In this document: in pieces, positions 24,306 to 32,808 of the stretch
Layout: each line of letters starts with the position of its first letter
Position numbering within the stretch: the first letter of the stretch is position 1
Assembly (NCBI GenBank): GCA_027012135.1
Contig: JALUZF010000063.1
Coordinates: forward strand, 1 to 36,554
Direction: 5' to 3'
DNA from: Gammaproteobacteria bacterium
GTDB taxonomy: Bacteria > Pseudomonadota > Gammaproteobacteria > GRL18
DNA: 36,554 nucleotides
The notes under the pieces: model-generated
Databases searched by the model: none
What the model was told of the DNA's origin: nothing
What the model saw: the letters and a program-made list of their open reading frames with translations, nothing else
Program-made: the position numbers and the translations under genes

Positions 24306-25744
24306 GTTTCAGACTGAACTGGACGACTATGCGTCGTACTTTTAGAGCCTTTAGCCGTCCGGTTAGAGCCCTCAGCTCTCCGGTTAACGTCCTTGGCCGT
24401 CCAGTCAGTATGACTATTACGTCTGTTGCTCACTGCCGTCCATTGTTTAAACAATTCAATCACGGCTTCACGGTCCATTTCTGCACCGCTTTGTTCAGTA
24501 ACCTTCTGCACCATTGATGCAAAGGCGATCTGCTCTTCCCTGCTCAGTTTAATACCCAGCGCCTGCTCGATGATATAAGCCACACCGCCTTTTCCCGACT
24601 GGCTGTTAATACGGATCACCTCTTTATAACTTCGCCCTAAATCCGCCGGGTCAATGGGCAGATAAGCCACCTCCCAGACCTGACCGGGCTGCTGATTTTT
24701 CAGGCATTTATTAATCGCATCCTGATGGCTGCCGGAAAATGCCGTATAGACCAGTTCCCCGATATACGGGTGTCTGGGATGCACAGGGATCTGGAGCATA
24801 CGACTGATCAGCTCACTGATGGACTGAATGTCCGCTAAAGCCAGTTGCGGATCAATACCCTGACTGTACAGATTCATGGCCAGGGTAATTAAATCAGCAT
24901 TACCGGTACGTTCCCCATTACCCAGCAAGGTGCCTTCAATCCGTTGTGCACCGGCCAGCATGGCCATTTCAGCAGCAGCAACCGCACAGCCCCGGTCATT
25001 ATGAGTGTGCACACTGATAATCACATACTCATGATAATCTATATGATTAATAAACCATTCCACCTGATCCGCATAAATATTCGGCATGGACACTTCCACC
25101 GTTGCCGGCAAATTTATGACGACCGGATTATCCGCTCTCGGCTGCCAGACCTTATTAACGGCATTGCAGATCTGCACGGCAAAATCCAGCTCAGTCGCTG
25201 TAAAACTTTCCGGTGAATACTGAAACCGCCAGCGGGTATCCGGCTGCTGCTCAGCACAGTCCTTAACCCATTGCGCCCCTTTAACGGCAATATCAATAAT
25301 CCCCTGCTTATCCAGAGCAAACACCTGTTCCCGCTGAACTCTGGAAGTGGAATTATACAAATGCACCATAGCCTGACGAGCCCCTCTGAGCGCTTCGAAG
25401 GAACGTTTAATCAGAGATTCCCGTGCCTGTGTCAACACTGAAATGGTGACATCTTCAGGAATATACTGCCCTTCAATTAAAGTTCGGACAAACTGAAAAT
25501 CATCAGCAGAAGCCGAAGGGAAACCCACTTCAATTTCCTTAAATCCCATCTTCACCAGCCATTTAAAAAAGGCCAGTTTCTGCTGACTGTTTAAAGGCTG
25601 TTTTAAAGCCTGATTACCATCACGCAGATCCACACTGCACCAGATTGGTGCCTGAGTAAGCACCTTATCCGGCCATTGACGATGGGGCATGGGCACCGGC
25701 TTAAAAGGCCGGTATTTCTGATAGTTAAAAGCAGCAGATTTCAT
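24287..25744 (-). CDS. leuA: 2-isopropylmalate synthase lacking the C-terminal regulatory domain
   Basis: A 485-residue LeuA of the fungal/actinobacterial type (KYRPFKPVPMPHRQWPD; SVDLRDGNQA at 37-46). It condenses acetyl-CoA with 2-oxoisovalerate, the first committed step of leucine synthesis. The metal-binding HTHNDRG (247-253), GNGERTGNADL (275-285) and SGSHQDAINK, PIDPADLGRSYKEVIRINSQ and SGKGGVAY are intact. Homologues of this type continue into a ~100-residue leucine-binding LeuA_dimer domain. Here the family resemblance stops near residue 434. A hydrophilic 50-residue tail with 7-residue repeats (DWTAKDV, NRRAEGS, NRTAKGS) replaces it and overlaps the convergent gene. The enzyme could be leucine-insensitive, or impaired. 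Confidence 0.9.
   Translation of the reverse strand: MKSAAFNYQKYRPFKPVPMPHRQWPDKVLTQAPIWCSVDLRDGNQALKQPLNSQQKLAFFKWLVKMGFKEIEVGFPSASADDFQFVRTLIEGQYIPEDVTISVLTQARESLIKRSFEALRGARQAMVHLYNSTSRVQREQVFALDKQGIIDIAVKGAQWVKDCAEQQPDTRWRFQYSPESFTATELDFAVQICNAVNKVWQPRADNPVVINLPATVEVSMPNIYADQVEWFINHIDYHEYVIISVHTHNDRGCAVAAAEMAMLAGAQRIEGTLLGNGERTGNADLITLAMNLYSQGIDPQLALADIQSISELISRMLQIPVHPRHPYIGELVYTAFSGSHQDAINKCLKNQQPGQVWEVAYLPIDPADLGRSYKEVIRINSQSGKGGVAYIIEQALGIKLSREEQIAFASMVQKVTEQSGAEMDREAVIELFKQWTAVSNRRNSHTDWTAKDVNRRAEGSNRTAKGSKSTTHSRPVQSETYMPGI
24344..24406. repeat. 21-bp tandem repeat in the 3' end of leuA
   Basis: Three consecutive imperfect 21-bp units, in frame, encode DWTAKDV, NRRAEGS and NRTAKGS (LeuA residues 447-467). 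The next codons (KSTTHSR) look like a weaker fourth. On the minus strand the units share a core of the type AACCGGAnnGCTnAnGGCTC. The array sits where the regulatory domain should be. Confidence 0.7.
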
Positions 25745-25924
25745 AAGTTTTCTCTATTAATATTGTTGTAACTATTTCTTCCCTTCATTAACCAATAGTA
25801 TATACAAAGTCCGTTAAAATTAATGTGCTAATTTCCCACACAAACGACAATATATGAAATATTATTTTAATTATGTTAGATTTATAGGCATAATATTTCT
25901 CTTTTATCCACTTTAAGTATTTTT
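25745..25924. other. Divergent regulatory region, leuA / lrp-like gene
   Basis: A 180-bp, very A/T-rich gap (runs such as TATTATTTTAATTATG) between the leftward leuA and the rightward Lrp-family gene. Lrp-type regulators often control a divergent target and bind A/T-rich DNA, so this is the expected operator region. I could not pick out a convincing binding-site consensus. Confidence 0.4.
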
Positions 25925-26401
25925 ATGAAACTAACAAAAATGGATATCCGTATTCTGGATGAGATTCAGAACAACGGCCGAATAAGCAACCTGGAACTGG
26001 CTGACAAAATCGGCCTGTCTCCTTCGCCCTGTTTAAGAAGAGTCAGGCAACTGGAAGAAGCCGGTTATATTGACCAGTACGTGGCCCGGCTAAATGAGAA
26101 AAAACTGGATTTAAAACTGGTGGCTTTAATTCAGATCAGTATGGACAGGCATACGCCGGAGCGTTTTGAAAATTTTGAAAATATTGTGAAAGATTTTGAT
26201 GAAGTGCAGGAGTGTTACTTAATAACCGGTCAGAGTGCCGATTACCTGTTAAAAGTGATTGTTCCGGATATGGAGCATTACCAGGATTTTTTACTGCAGA
26301 GATTAACCCGAATAGAAGGGGTGACCGGGGTTCAGTCCAGTTTTATTATGCGCAAAGTACTGGACAGGACGGCGCTGCCATTAAAGTATCTTGATAATTA
26401 A
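25925..26401 (+). CDS. Lrp/AsnC-family transcriptional regulator
   Basis: A 158-residue regulator. The N-terminal winged helix-turn-helix reads KMDIRILDEIQNNGRISNLE and LADKIGLSPSPCLRRVRQLE (5-44), followed by GYIDQYVARLNEKKLDL. The C-terminal RAM effector-binding domain has VQECYLITGQSADYLLKVIV (71-90 of the domain region) and QSSFIMRKV. The length is that of Lrp. Divergent transcription from leuA, with a shared 180-bp A/T-rich region, makes leucine-responsive control of leuA the simplest guess. That would matter if LeuA has lost feedback inhibition. Its effector is not deducible from sequence. Confidence 0.92.
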   Translation: MKLTKMDIRILDEIQNNGRISNLELADKIGLSPSPCLRRVRQLEEAGYIDQYVARLNEKKLDLKLVALIQISMDRHTPERFENFENIVKDFDEVQECYLITGQSADYLLKVIVPDMEHYQDFLLQRLTRIEGVTGVQSSFIMRKVLDRTALPLKYLDN

Positions 26402-26416
26402 AGCTGAATTGTAATG

Positions 26417-26442
26417 TGTTCCCACGCTGGAGTGTGGGAACA
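26417..26442. terminator. Bidirectional stem-loop between lrp-like and ialB-like genes
   Basis: TGTTCCCAC (26417-26425), loop GCTGGAGT, GTGGGAACA (26434-26442): a perfect 9-bp stem in the 55-bp gap between convergent genes. It suits both transcripts. There is no long U-run on either side. The sequence also resembles the palindromic GTTCCCACGC...GTGGGAAC repeats dispersed in many bacterial genomes (recalled, unchecked). Confidence 0.65.
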
Positions 26443-26456
26443 AACCATATTGCAAT

Positions 26457-26963
26457 TTATTTCAGTGACTTAAAGCCCGCTGTAAAGCCTTTAAGTGAAA
26501 CAGGTACTTCAATCACCTGCTTGGCACTGGCGGCAAACTTAACACTGCCTTTTTCACCGGCCTTCATACCCTTGATAATTTCAGGCTTCAGTTCAATACC
26601 GGCTACACAGCCATTTTTAACACACACGGTAAAAGGCACGCGGACAGCCTTGGCCGTACCGCCTTTAAATTCCAGTCCAGGAGGCAGCATAACACCCAAT
26701 GGCAGAGTAATTAAAGCCTGTGGGGTAGTTTTGCCTGGCGGATAACCCACGGCAACCTGCATAACGACCTTACCCTTATCATTGGTCACATTCTGAAACA
26801 GGTTACAGATCTCCTTGCCGGATTTAGGCAGTTTTTCACAGGCCACTGTCCAGTCCTTGAACTTTTTACCATGTTCCGGTTTCGCCATGGCTGAACCGCT
26901 TAAAATAAAACTCAGGACAAAAACCATAATAAAAGCGGTTTGGATTTTTAACTTTGAATGCAT
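26457..26963 (-). CDS. IalB-family periplasmic protein
   Basis: A 168-residue exported protein. The start is set at ATG 26961-26963 (MHSKLKIQTAFIMVFVLSFI) because a GAGGA ribosome site ends 8 bp upstream. The in-frame ATG five codons earlier has none, and it would put that site inside the coding region. The signal peptide is cleaved after SGSAMA. The mature protein starts with a KFKDWTVACE block, then ICNLFQNV and TPQALITLPLGVMLPPGLEF, the invasion-associated locus B pattern (PF06776), plus a CVKNGC Cys pair. IalB relates to host invasion in Bartonella, but homologues are widespread in free-living proteobacteria and their function is unclear. No invasion role should be inferred here. Confidence 0.85.
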   Translation of the reverse strand: MHSKLKIQTAFIMVFVLSFILSGSAMAKPEHGKKFKDWTVACEKLPKSGKEICNLFQNVTNDKGKVVMQVAVGYPPGKTTPQALITLPLGVMLPPGLEFKGGTAKAVRVPFTVCVKNGCVAGIELKPEIIKGMKAGEKGSVKFAASAKQVIEVPVSLKGFTAGFKSLK

Positions 26964-27333
26964 TAATATTTTCCTCATTAAACGCGTTATTTAACCTAAA
27001 ATTAATCAGTTGATAATTTTGACACCGGCAAAACCGGCTCTTAAAATTTATAAATTCCATTTTCTACCCATGAGCGGGTAAGCAGCCATGAGCGGGTAAT
27101 AAGCATATTAACGACAGGCGGCAAAACAGACAGGCAGAAGCAGATTTTTTATAATAATTATTTCAATCTACGTTTAATCAGACCAAAAATCAACCATTAG
27201 GTTCACAAAACCCTCGATAAAAGTCATTCTCCTGTCATTCCCTATATATGTGATATTTCACTTATATTTTTTTCAGGTTCATTTCAGTTTTAACTGACTA
27301 TAATGCTGGCAATAATACTAAACTGGATAAAAA
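26964..27333. other. Intergenic region upstream of the efflux operon, with 18-bp-period direct repeat
   Basis: A 370-bp gap between the leftward ialB-like gene and the rightward efflux operon. It contains CCATGAGCGGGTAA twice (27068-27081 and 27086-27099, period 18 bp). A perfect TATAAT at 27299-27304, 29 bp before the first efflux ATG, is preceded by a weak -35 (GTTCAT). The same ten bases, TGACTATAAT, recur in the ycbK/ycbB-type divergent promoter at 33780-33789. No gene or regulator is visible, so control of the efflux operon is not apparent. Confidence 0.5.
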
Positions 27334-28569
27334 ATGAGACCCGCTAAACCCGTAATCCCCCGTATATTTCCCCGTATTCTAAGCTGTGTAATGGCTCTGC
27401 TGTTACCGGCTGCCGCTTATTCTGCTCCTGCTGAACTGGTTGCCCTGCTGGATAATATTATTGAAAACCAGCCTGAACAGCAGATCACTCAGGGACTTCA
27501 GGAAATGCACAGCACTAACCAGCAATATTCTGACAGCTGGATAGCCGGTGATGTAGACCTGGTGGTTCATCATGAAAACGATACCCTGACTGATAATGAT
27601 GACTATAAAAACTGGCAGGTTGGGGTTGAATTTCCCCTCTGGCTCAGTAGTCAGAAGCAGGCTCAGAAAACTATTACCCGCAGTTACGGCGAACAGCTCA
27701 GTGCCTATCAGCTTTATCTGCGCTGGTTAGCCTCTGAGCAGCTGCGTAAACTGGTGTGGAATTACCGAACCGCTGAAATTGAAGTGGACGCGGCCCGTTC
27801 AGCACTGCAGAAAAGCCAGTCCTTATTAAACAAGGTTATACTAAAAGTAAAAGCCGGTGAAAGTCCCAGGATTGACCAGCTGCTGGCCCATAAAGCCGTG
27901 TTAAAACAGCAGAACAACCTGGTACAGAAACGCAGCACTCTGACCATTGCTCAGAACCAGTTCAGGCGCTGGACCCGAACTCATAATCTGCCCCAGAATA
28001 TCCTGGAACAGCCGCTTTCGCCATTACCGCTGGATCAGCATCCTAAAATCATTCAGCTTTCATCGGCTCTGCAGATTTCCCGGGCCATGATGAAAAAAAC
28101 CCAGGCCGGAAAACGGGATAACCCAAAAGTATTTCTGGGTGCCCAGAATGATAAGGATAAATCCAGTGAAAACAATTCACTGATCCTTGAAGTTTCCATT
28201 CCTCTGGGTGTTAATCCTGGCTTCTCCCCCCGCCTGGCAGAAAAAAAACGCAATGTGTATGAACAGCAGGCGGTACTGGACAAAGCCAGAATCCAGCTGG
28301 AACAGGCCATTTTTCAGGCTCAGCAGCAGCTGACTTCTGCACAACAAAGTATTCATCTTGCCAAAGAGCAATATGCTATCAGTATCAAGGCACTCAGTAT
28401 GTCAGAACAGGCCTATCAACTGGGTGAAACCAATATTCAGAATTTATTACTGGTACAGCAGCAAACCGCAGAAGCAAAACGTGATTTCCGGCTGGCAGAG
28501 GCCCGTTCAGGCCAGGCCATTGCAAACTTAAACCAGGTATCCGGACATATTTTAGGAGCACAGCAATAA
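27334..28569 (+). CDS. TolC-type outer-membrane efflux protein
   Basis: A 411-residue TolC/OMF-family protein with a signal peptide (RIFPRILSCVMALLLPAAAY-SAPAELV). It has the duplicated amphipathic helices of the family: coiled stretches at about 130-215 (LRWLASEQLRKLVWNYRTAE, AARSALQKSQSLLNKVILKV) and 315-400 (QQQLTSAQQSIHLAKEQYA, SEQAYQLGETNIQNLLLVQ). YQLGETNIQNLLLVQQQ is the typical second OMF helix signature. It forms the exit duct through the outer membrane. It is slightly shorter than CusC/CzcC (about 450). The stop TAA overlaps the next ATG by one base, so it is coupled with the adaptor and pump genes. Confidence 0.88.
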   Translation: MRPAKPVIPRIFPRILSCVMALLLPAAAYSAPAELVALLDNIIENQPEQQITQGLQEMHSTNQQYSDSWIAGDVDLVVHHENDTLTDNDDYKNWQVGVEFPLWLSSQKQAQKTITRSYGEQLSAYQLYLRWLASEQLRKLVWNYRTAEIEVDAARSALQKSQSLLNKVILKVKAGESPRIDQLLAHKAVLKQQNNLVQKRSTLTIAQNQFRRWTRTHNLPQNILEQPLSPLPLDQHPKIIQLSSALQISRAMMKKTQAGKRDNPKVFLGAQNDKDKSSENNSLILEVSIPLGVNPGFSPRLAEKKRNVYEQQAVLDKARIQLEQAIFQAQQQLTSAQQSIHLAKEQYAISIKALSMSEQAYQLGETNIQNLLLVQQQTAEAKRDFRLAEARSGQAIANLNQVSGHILGAQQ

Positions 28570-29711
28570 TGTTCATAATGTTTTTACGTATCTATTCGGG
28601 ATCAATCCCGATGCTTATTCTTAGCGGCGCTCTGCTGCTGGGCAGTATTTCTCAGTCCGTTTTTGCCCAGAGCCTGAAACTGACCAATGAACAACAACAG
28701 GCCATGGGTATTAAAATCCAGCAGGCAGAGCCGGTAAAGGTAGTACCCAGTTCTGTTTTTCCGGCTCAGGCAACCATTCCGCTAAAAACCATACGCAGTC
28801 TGGCCAGCCCCCTGTCCGGCCAGATTGTAAAGCTTAATTATGTACACGGTCCCATTAAAAAAGATGACATTATTGCAGAAATAGAGAGCCCCGAGCTGCT
28901 GCAGCTGCAGGAAGAATTTCTGGCCACCTTATCCGATCTCAGTATCAGTCAGCAAAACCTGAACCGTGCCCGCAAATTAAACCAGAGCGGTATTTCATCC
29001 ACCAGGAAACTGCAGCAGGCTTTAACCGATGTAAAAAAACTAATATTGAAAGAAATTCAGTTAAAGCAAAAACTGGCTCTCTATGGCATGGCAGAATCCG
29101 CCATTGAAAAAATGGAGCAGAATAAAAAGCTGCAGCCGGCCATTCTGCAGTTAAAGTCCCCCATTGACGGACAGTTATTTGATCTGAAAGTACGCCTGGG
29201 TGAACGGGTGGAAAAGAACCAGAGCATTATTTCCCTGGGTGAAACCAATCCTATTATTCTGGCCGTCAGAGTGCCCGTAAGCATGGTCAATGAACTGGCT
29301 AAAGGACAACAGGTTGAAATATTGGGAATGCATAAAACCGGTGAAATCCAGCATATCGATTTAATGGTTGATCCCATGACCCAGTCTGTAGATGTCCATG
29401 TTCAGGTACAGAATGATGATAATTCTCTGCGTGCCGGACAATTGTTTAAAATCCGTTTTTTAATGACACCAGATCAGGCTACCTTCAGAATCAACTCTAA
29501 CGCCATCAGTCAGTTTGATGGTAAAACGGTAGTATTTATTCAGACCAGTAAAGTGATTAAACCTCTGCCAGCCAGAGTCAATAATATTACCAACCAGCAG
29601 CTTTATTTTACTCCTGCAGCAAACTATTCAGAACCGCTTATGGTATGTGTTCAGGGCAGTACTGCCATTAAATCCGCCCTTGAGGCACAAAGCAGCTCTG
29701 AGGCTGAATAA
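28569..29711 (+). CDS. RND efflux periplasmic adaptor (MFP/CusB-CzcB type)
   Basis: A 380-residue membrane-fusion protein. After a signal segment (PMLILSGALLLGSISQSVFA) comes a lipoyl-like half (SPLSGQIVKLNYVHGPIKKD, IIAEIESPELLQLQEEF). A helical hairpin follows (LSDLSISQQNLNRARKLNQS to LALYGMAESAIEKMEQ), then the second lipoyl/beta-barrel part (QLKSPIDGQLFDLKVRLGER; VQNDDNSLRAGQLFKIRF). These are PF13533/HlyD_D23-type features. It links the RND pump to the TolC-like duct. It starts one base into the OMF stop and has GGAG upstream. No N-terminal lipobox is seen. Confidence 0.9.
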   Translation: MFIMFLRIYSGSIPMLILSGALLLGSISQSVFAQSLKLTNEQQQAMGIKIQQAEPVKVVPSSVFPAQATIPLKTIRSLASPLSGQIVKLNYVHGPIKKDDIIAEIESPELLQLQEEFLATLSDLSISQQNLNRARKLNQSGISSTRKLQQALTDVKKLILKEIQLKQKLALYGMAESAIEKMEQNKKLQPAILQLKSPIDGQLFDLKVRLGERVEKNQSIISLGETNPIILAVRVPVSMVNELAKGQQVEILGMHKTGEIQHIDLMVDPMTQSVDVHVQVQNDDNSLRAGQLFKIRFLMTPDQATFRINSNAISQFDGKTVVFIQTSKVIKPLPARVNNITNQQLYFTPAANYSEPLMVCVQGSTAIKSALEAQSSSEAE

Positions 29712-29720
29712 GGAGTTATT

Positions 29721-32700
29721 ATGCTAGCCCGAGTATTACAGTTTTTTCTTGTCCAGCGTACCCTGGTGGTCCTGATCGTGTTTGCCCTGCTGGCCGGCGG
29801 CTGGCAGGCTTTTCAGAAAATACCTATTGACGCCTTTCCCGATGTTTCCCCGGCTCAGGTTAAAATGATTTTCAAGGCACCGGGTATGACACCCTCAGAG
29901 GTCGAGCAACGTATTATTGCCCCCCTGGAGCTGGAACTGCTGGGTCTGCCCAAGCAGAAAATATTACGTTCACTGGCCAAATACGCCATTGCCGATATTA
30001 CCCTGGACTTTACCGAAGGCACTGACATTTACTGGGCCCGGCAACTGGTTTCCGAACGGCTGAATAATATGGATCTGCCTGAAGGCGTCACCGGCGGTAT
30101 GGCGCCTCTGTCCACACCGCTGAGTGATGTCTTTATGTTTACCATAGAAGGCAGCATCATGAACAATATGCAAAAACGCGATCTGCTGGACTGGGTGATC
30201 CGCCCTGCTCTGCGCTCAGTTCCCGGTGTGGCCGATGTTAATGTTCTGGGCGGTTATGTGCGCACTTTTGTGGTTAAGCCGGATTATCAGAAACTGCAGA
30301 CCTATCAGATCAGTATTGATGAGCTGATTGACGCCTTACGGGAAAATAATAAAAATGACGGTGCCGGACGCTTAAACCAGGGAGAAGAAGTCCTGCTGGT
30401 CAGAACTCAGGGTAATTTAACCGGTATTGAAGATATTCAGAACATTGTAGTGGAATATAAAAACAATGTAGCCATTACCATTAAGGATCTGGCCACTGTG
30501 GAAATCGACTCCCTGTATCGTAACGGTGCCGTTACTCAGAACGGCAAGGAAGAAGTGGTTGAGGGACTGGTCATGGCACTTAAAGGTGCTAATGCCCGGC
30601 AAGTCATTACCGGTATTGAAAAACGTCTGAATGAACTGCAGCCAGCCTTTCCTGAGGGCATTTCTGTATCAGTATTTTATAACCGCAGCGATCTGGTCAA
30701 TACCGCTATTTACGGAGTATCCAAATCCCTGATTGAAGCCGTGGTACTGGTATTAATGGTGCTGCTTTTATTTCTGGGTAATATCCGGGCGGCCATCGCC
30801 GTTGCCCTGATCCTGCCTCTGTCTGCTTTAATGACCTTTATCTTAATGCGCTGGTACGGTTTATCGGCCAACCTGATGTCTCTGGGCGGTCTGGCCATTG
30901 CCGTAGGTATGCTGGTGGATGCCGCCGTGGTGGTGGTTGAAAATATTGTTTCCCACCAGGAAAAGGATGCTCACAAACCTCAGGGGCAATTGCCTAAAAT
31001 GCATATTATTTTCCGGGCACTTAAGGAAGTCTCAACACCGGTGATTTCCGGTATTTTAATTATTATGACGGTCTTTCTGCCGCTGCTGACCCTGGAAGGT
31101 CTGGAAGGCAAACTGTTTGTCCCCGTAGCGCTGACCATTATTTTTGCCCTGGGCGGTTCACTGGTATTGTCCCTGACCATTATCCCGATTCTTGCCTCCT
31201 TTATCCTGGGTAAACCTTCACACCAGGAACCCTGGCTTATCCGAAAACTGCTGGCCATTTACCAGCCGGTTTTACAATGGAGCCTGAAAAATGACAAAAT
31301 TATCGTGACCGGTGCCGTGATTGCCCTGGTCTTTGCCGGGTTTATTTATACTCTGGTGGGCAAAACCTTTATCCCGCAGATGGATGAAGGTTATATTGTG
31401 ATGCAGATAGAAAAAACACCGTCCATCAGTTTAAAAGAATCCACTCAGATGGATATGAATATCCAGAAAGCCATTCTGGAAAAAGTGCCTGAAGTTAGCC
31501 GTATGGTAGCCCGGGTGGGTTCGGACGAAATCGGCATGGACCCCATGGGACTTAATGACACCGATACCTTCCTGATGCTCAAACCTGCCGAACAATGGCG
31601 TATGCAGAGCAAGGAGGAACTGATAGCGGCGATTCGTGAGGTACTGGAAACCCGCTTTCCCGGTATTAACTATGCCTTTACCCAGCCCATTCAGATGCGG
31701 GTGGATGAAATGCTCACCGGAGCCCGCGGTGATCTGGCGATTAAAATATTCGGTAACAACCCGGAAGAACTGAACCATGTGGCCCGGCAGATGGTCAGTA
31801 TGGTTAAAACCATTCCCGGTGCCGAGGATGTTTATACCCAGATGAACGAGGGTCTGCGTTATCTGCAACTTAAGGTTAACCGGGATATGGCCGGCCGTCT
31901 GGGACTGAGTGTGGATCAGGTTGAGGCCATATTAAGAGCCCAGATCAACGGTCTGGAAACCGGCATTATTTATGAAGGTATCCGCCGTATTCCCCTGATG
32001 CTGCGTGCCCCTGAATCCTACAAGGCATCCAGCCTGGAAATGCTGCAGCAGCCGGTTACTGTGAATACACCAGGAGGCATGAAAACCGTAATGCTCAGTC
32101 AGCTGGTGGACGCAAAATCAACGGAAGGGCCGGTATCCATTAAACGAGAACAGAGCAAACGTTTCTCTGTGGTGGTGGCCAATGTCAGCGGCCGGGATCT
32201 GGTCGGCTTTGTTGAAGAAGCCAAAGCCAGGGCCAAAAATTTGAACATACCAGCCGGTTATTATTTTGAATGGGGCGGTAAGTTTGAAAACCAGCAACGC
32301 GCTGCACAAAAGCTGGCCATTGTAGTACCCGTTGCTCTGGTACTGATCTTCCTGATCCTGTTCAGTACCTTCGGCTCCATACCCCAGGCACTGATGGTAT
32401 TAATTAATGTACCCTTTGCCCTGATCGGCGGCATTGTCGCCTTATGGCTGACCGGTGAATATCTGTCGGTACCGGCTTCTGTCGGCTTTATTGCCCTGCT
32501 GGGTATTGCAGTACTGAACGGCGTGGTCATGATCACCTATTTTAACCAGTTACTGGCTAAAGGTCTGACCCTGTCACAGGTGGTCATGGAAGGTGCTCTG
32601 CGGCGGCTGCGTCCGGTTCTGATGACGGCATCCATTGCCGCTTTAGGTCTGGTGCCGCTGGTATTTGCCACCGGCCCCGGCTCTGAAATACAGCGCCCTC

Positions 32701-32795
32701 TGGCCATTGTGGTAATTGGCGGATTGATCAGCTCAACACTTTTAACCCTGCTGATATTACCCATTATTTTTAAACGTTTCGGCAAATATTCCTGA
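29721..32795 (+). CDS. Heavy-metal-type RND efflux pump (CusA/CzcA family)
   Basis: A 1024-residue RND permease. The N-terminal helix and IPIDAFPDVSPAQVKM (34-49) are the HME-RND signature. TM4 reads GGLAIAVGMLVDAAVVVVEN (389-408), keeping Asp400 and Glu407 of the proton path. The GG-start matches CusA-like pumps more than CzcA's DFG start, so monovalent or unclassified metal export is possible. The second porter half has GMDPMGLNDTDTFLMLKP (532-549 region), and the C-terminal TM block has LGIAVLNGVVMITYFNQLLA. AAGGAG lies 7 bp upstream. The substrate is not provable; it could also export other toxic compounds. Confidence 0.92.
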   Translation: MLARVLQFFLVQRTLVVLIVFALLAGGWQAFQKIPIDAFPDVSPAQVKMIFKAPGMTPSEVEQRIIAPLELELLGLPKQKILRSLAKYAIADITLDFTEGTDIYWARQLVSERLNNMDLPEGVTGGMAPLSTPLSDVFMFTIEGSIMNNMQKRDLLDWVIRPALRSVPGVADVNVLGGYVRTFVVKPDYQKLQTYQISIDELIDALRENNKNDGAGRLNQGEEVLLVRTQGNLTGIEDIQNIVVEYKNNVAITIKDLATVEIDSLYRNGAVTQNGKEEVVEGLVMALKGANARQVITGIEKRLNELQPAFPEGISVSVFYNRSDLVNTAIYGVSKSLIEAVVLVLMVLLLFLGNIRAAIAVALILPLSALMTFILMRWYGLSANLMSLGGLAIAVGMLVDAAVVVVENIVSHQEKDAHKPQGQLPKMHIIFRALKEVSTPVISGILIIMTVFLPLLTLEGLEGKLFVPVALTIIFALGGSLVLSLTIIPILASFILGKPSHQEPWLIRKLLAIYQPVLQWSLKNDKIIVTGAVIALVFAGFIYTLVGKTFIPQMDEGYIVMQIEKTPSISLKESTQMDMNIQKAILEKVPEVSRMVARVGSDEIGMDPMGLNDTDTFLMLKPAEQWRMQSKEELIAAIREVLETRFPGINYAFTQPIQMRVDEMLTGARGDLAIKIFGNNPEELNHVARQMVSMVKTIPGAEDVYTQMNEGLRYLQLKVNRDMAGRLGLSVDQVEAILRAQINGLETGIIYEGIRRIPLMLRAPESYKASSLEMLQQPVTVNTPGGMKTVMLSQLVDAKSTEGPVSIKREQSKRFSVVVANVSGRDLVGFVEEAKARAKNLNIPAGYYFEWGGKFENQQRAAQKLAIVVPVALVLIFLILFSTFGSIPQALMVLINVPFALIGGIVALWLTGEYLSVPASVGFIALLGIAVLNGVVMITYFNQLLAKGLTLSQVVMEGALRRLRPVLMTASIAALGLVPLVFATGPGSEIQRPLAIVVIGGLISSTLLTLLILPIIFKRFGKYS

Positions 32796-32808
32796 GGGAG
32801 AGGCTGGT

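Noticed and set aside
26457-26963. Virulence or invasion factor from the IalB family name
   Set aside because: IalB-like proteins are common in non-pathogens; nothing else in the window supports host invasion.
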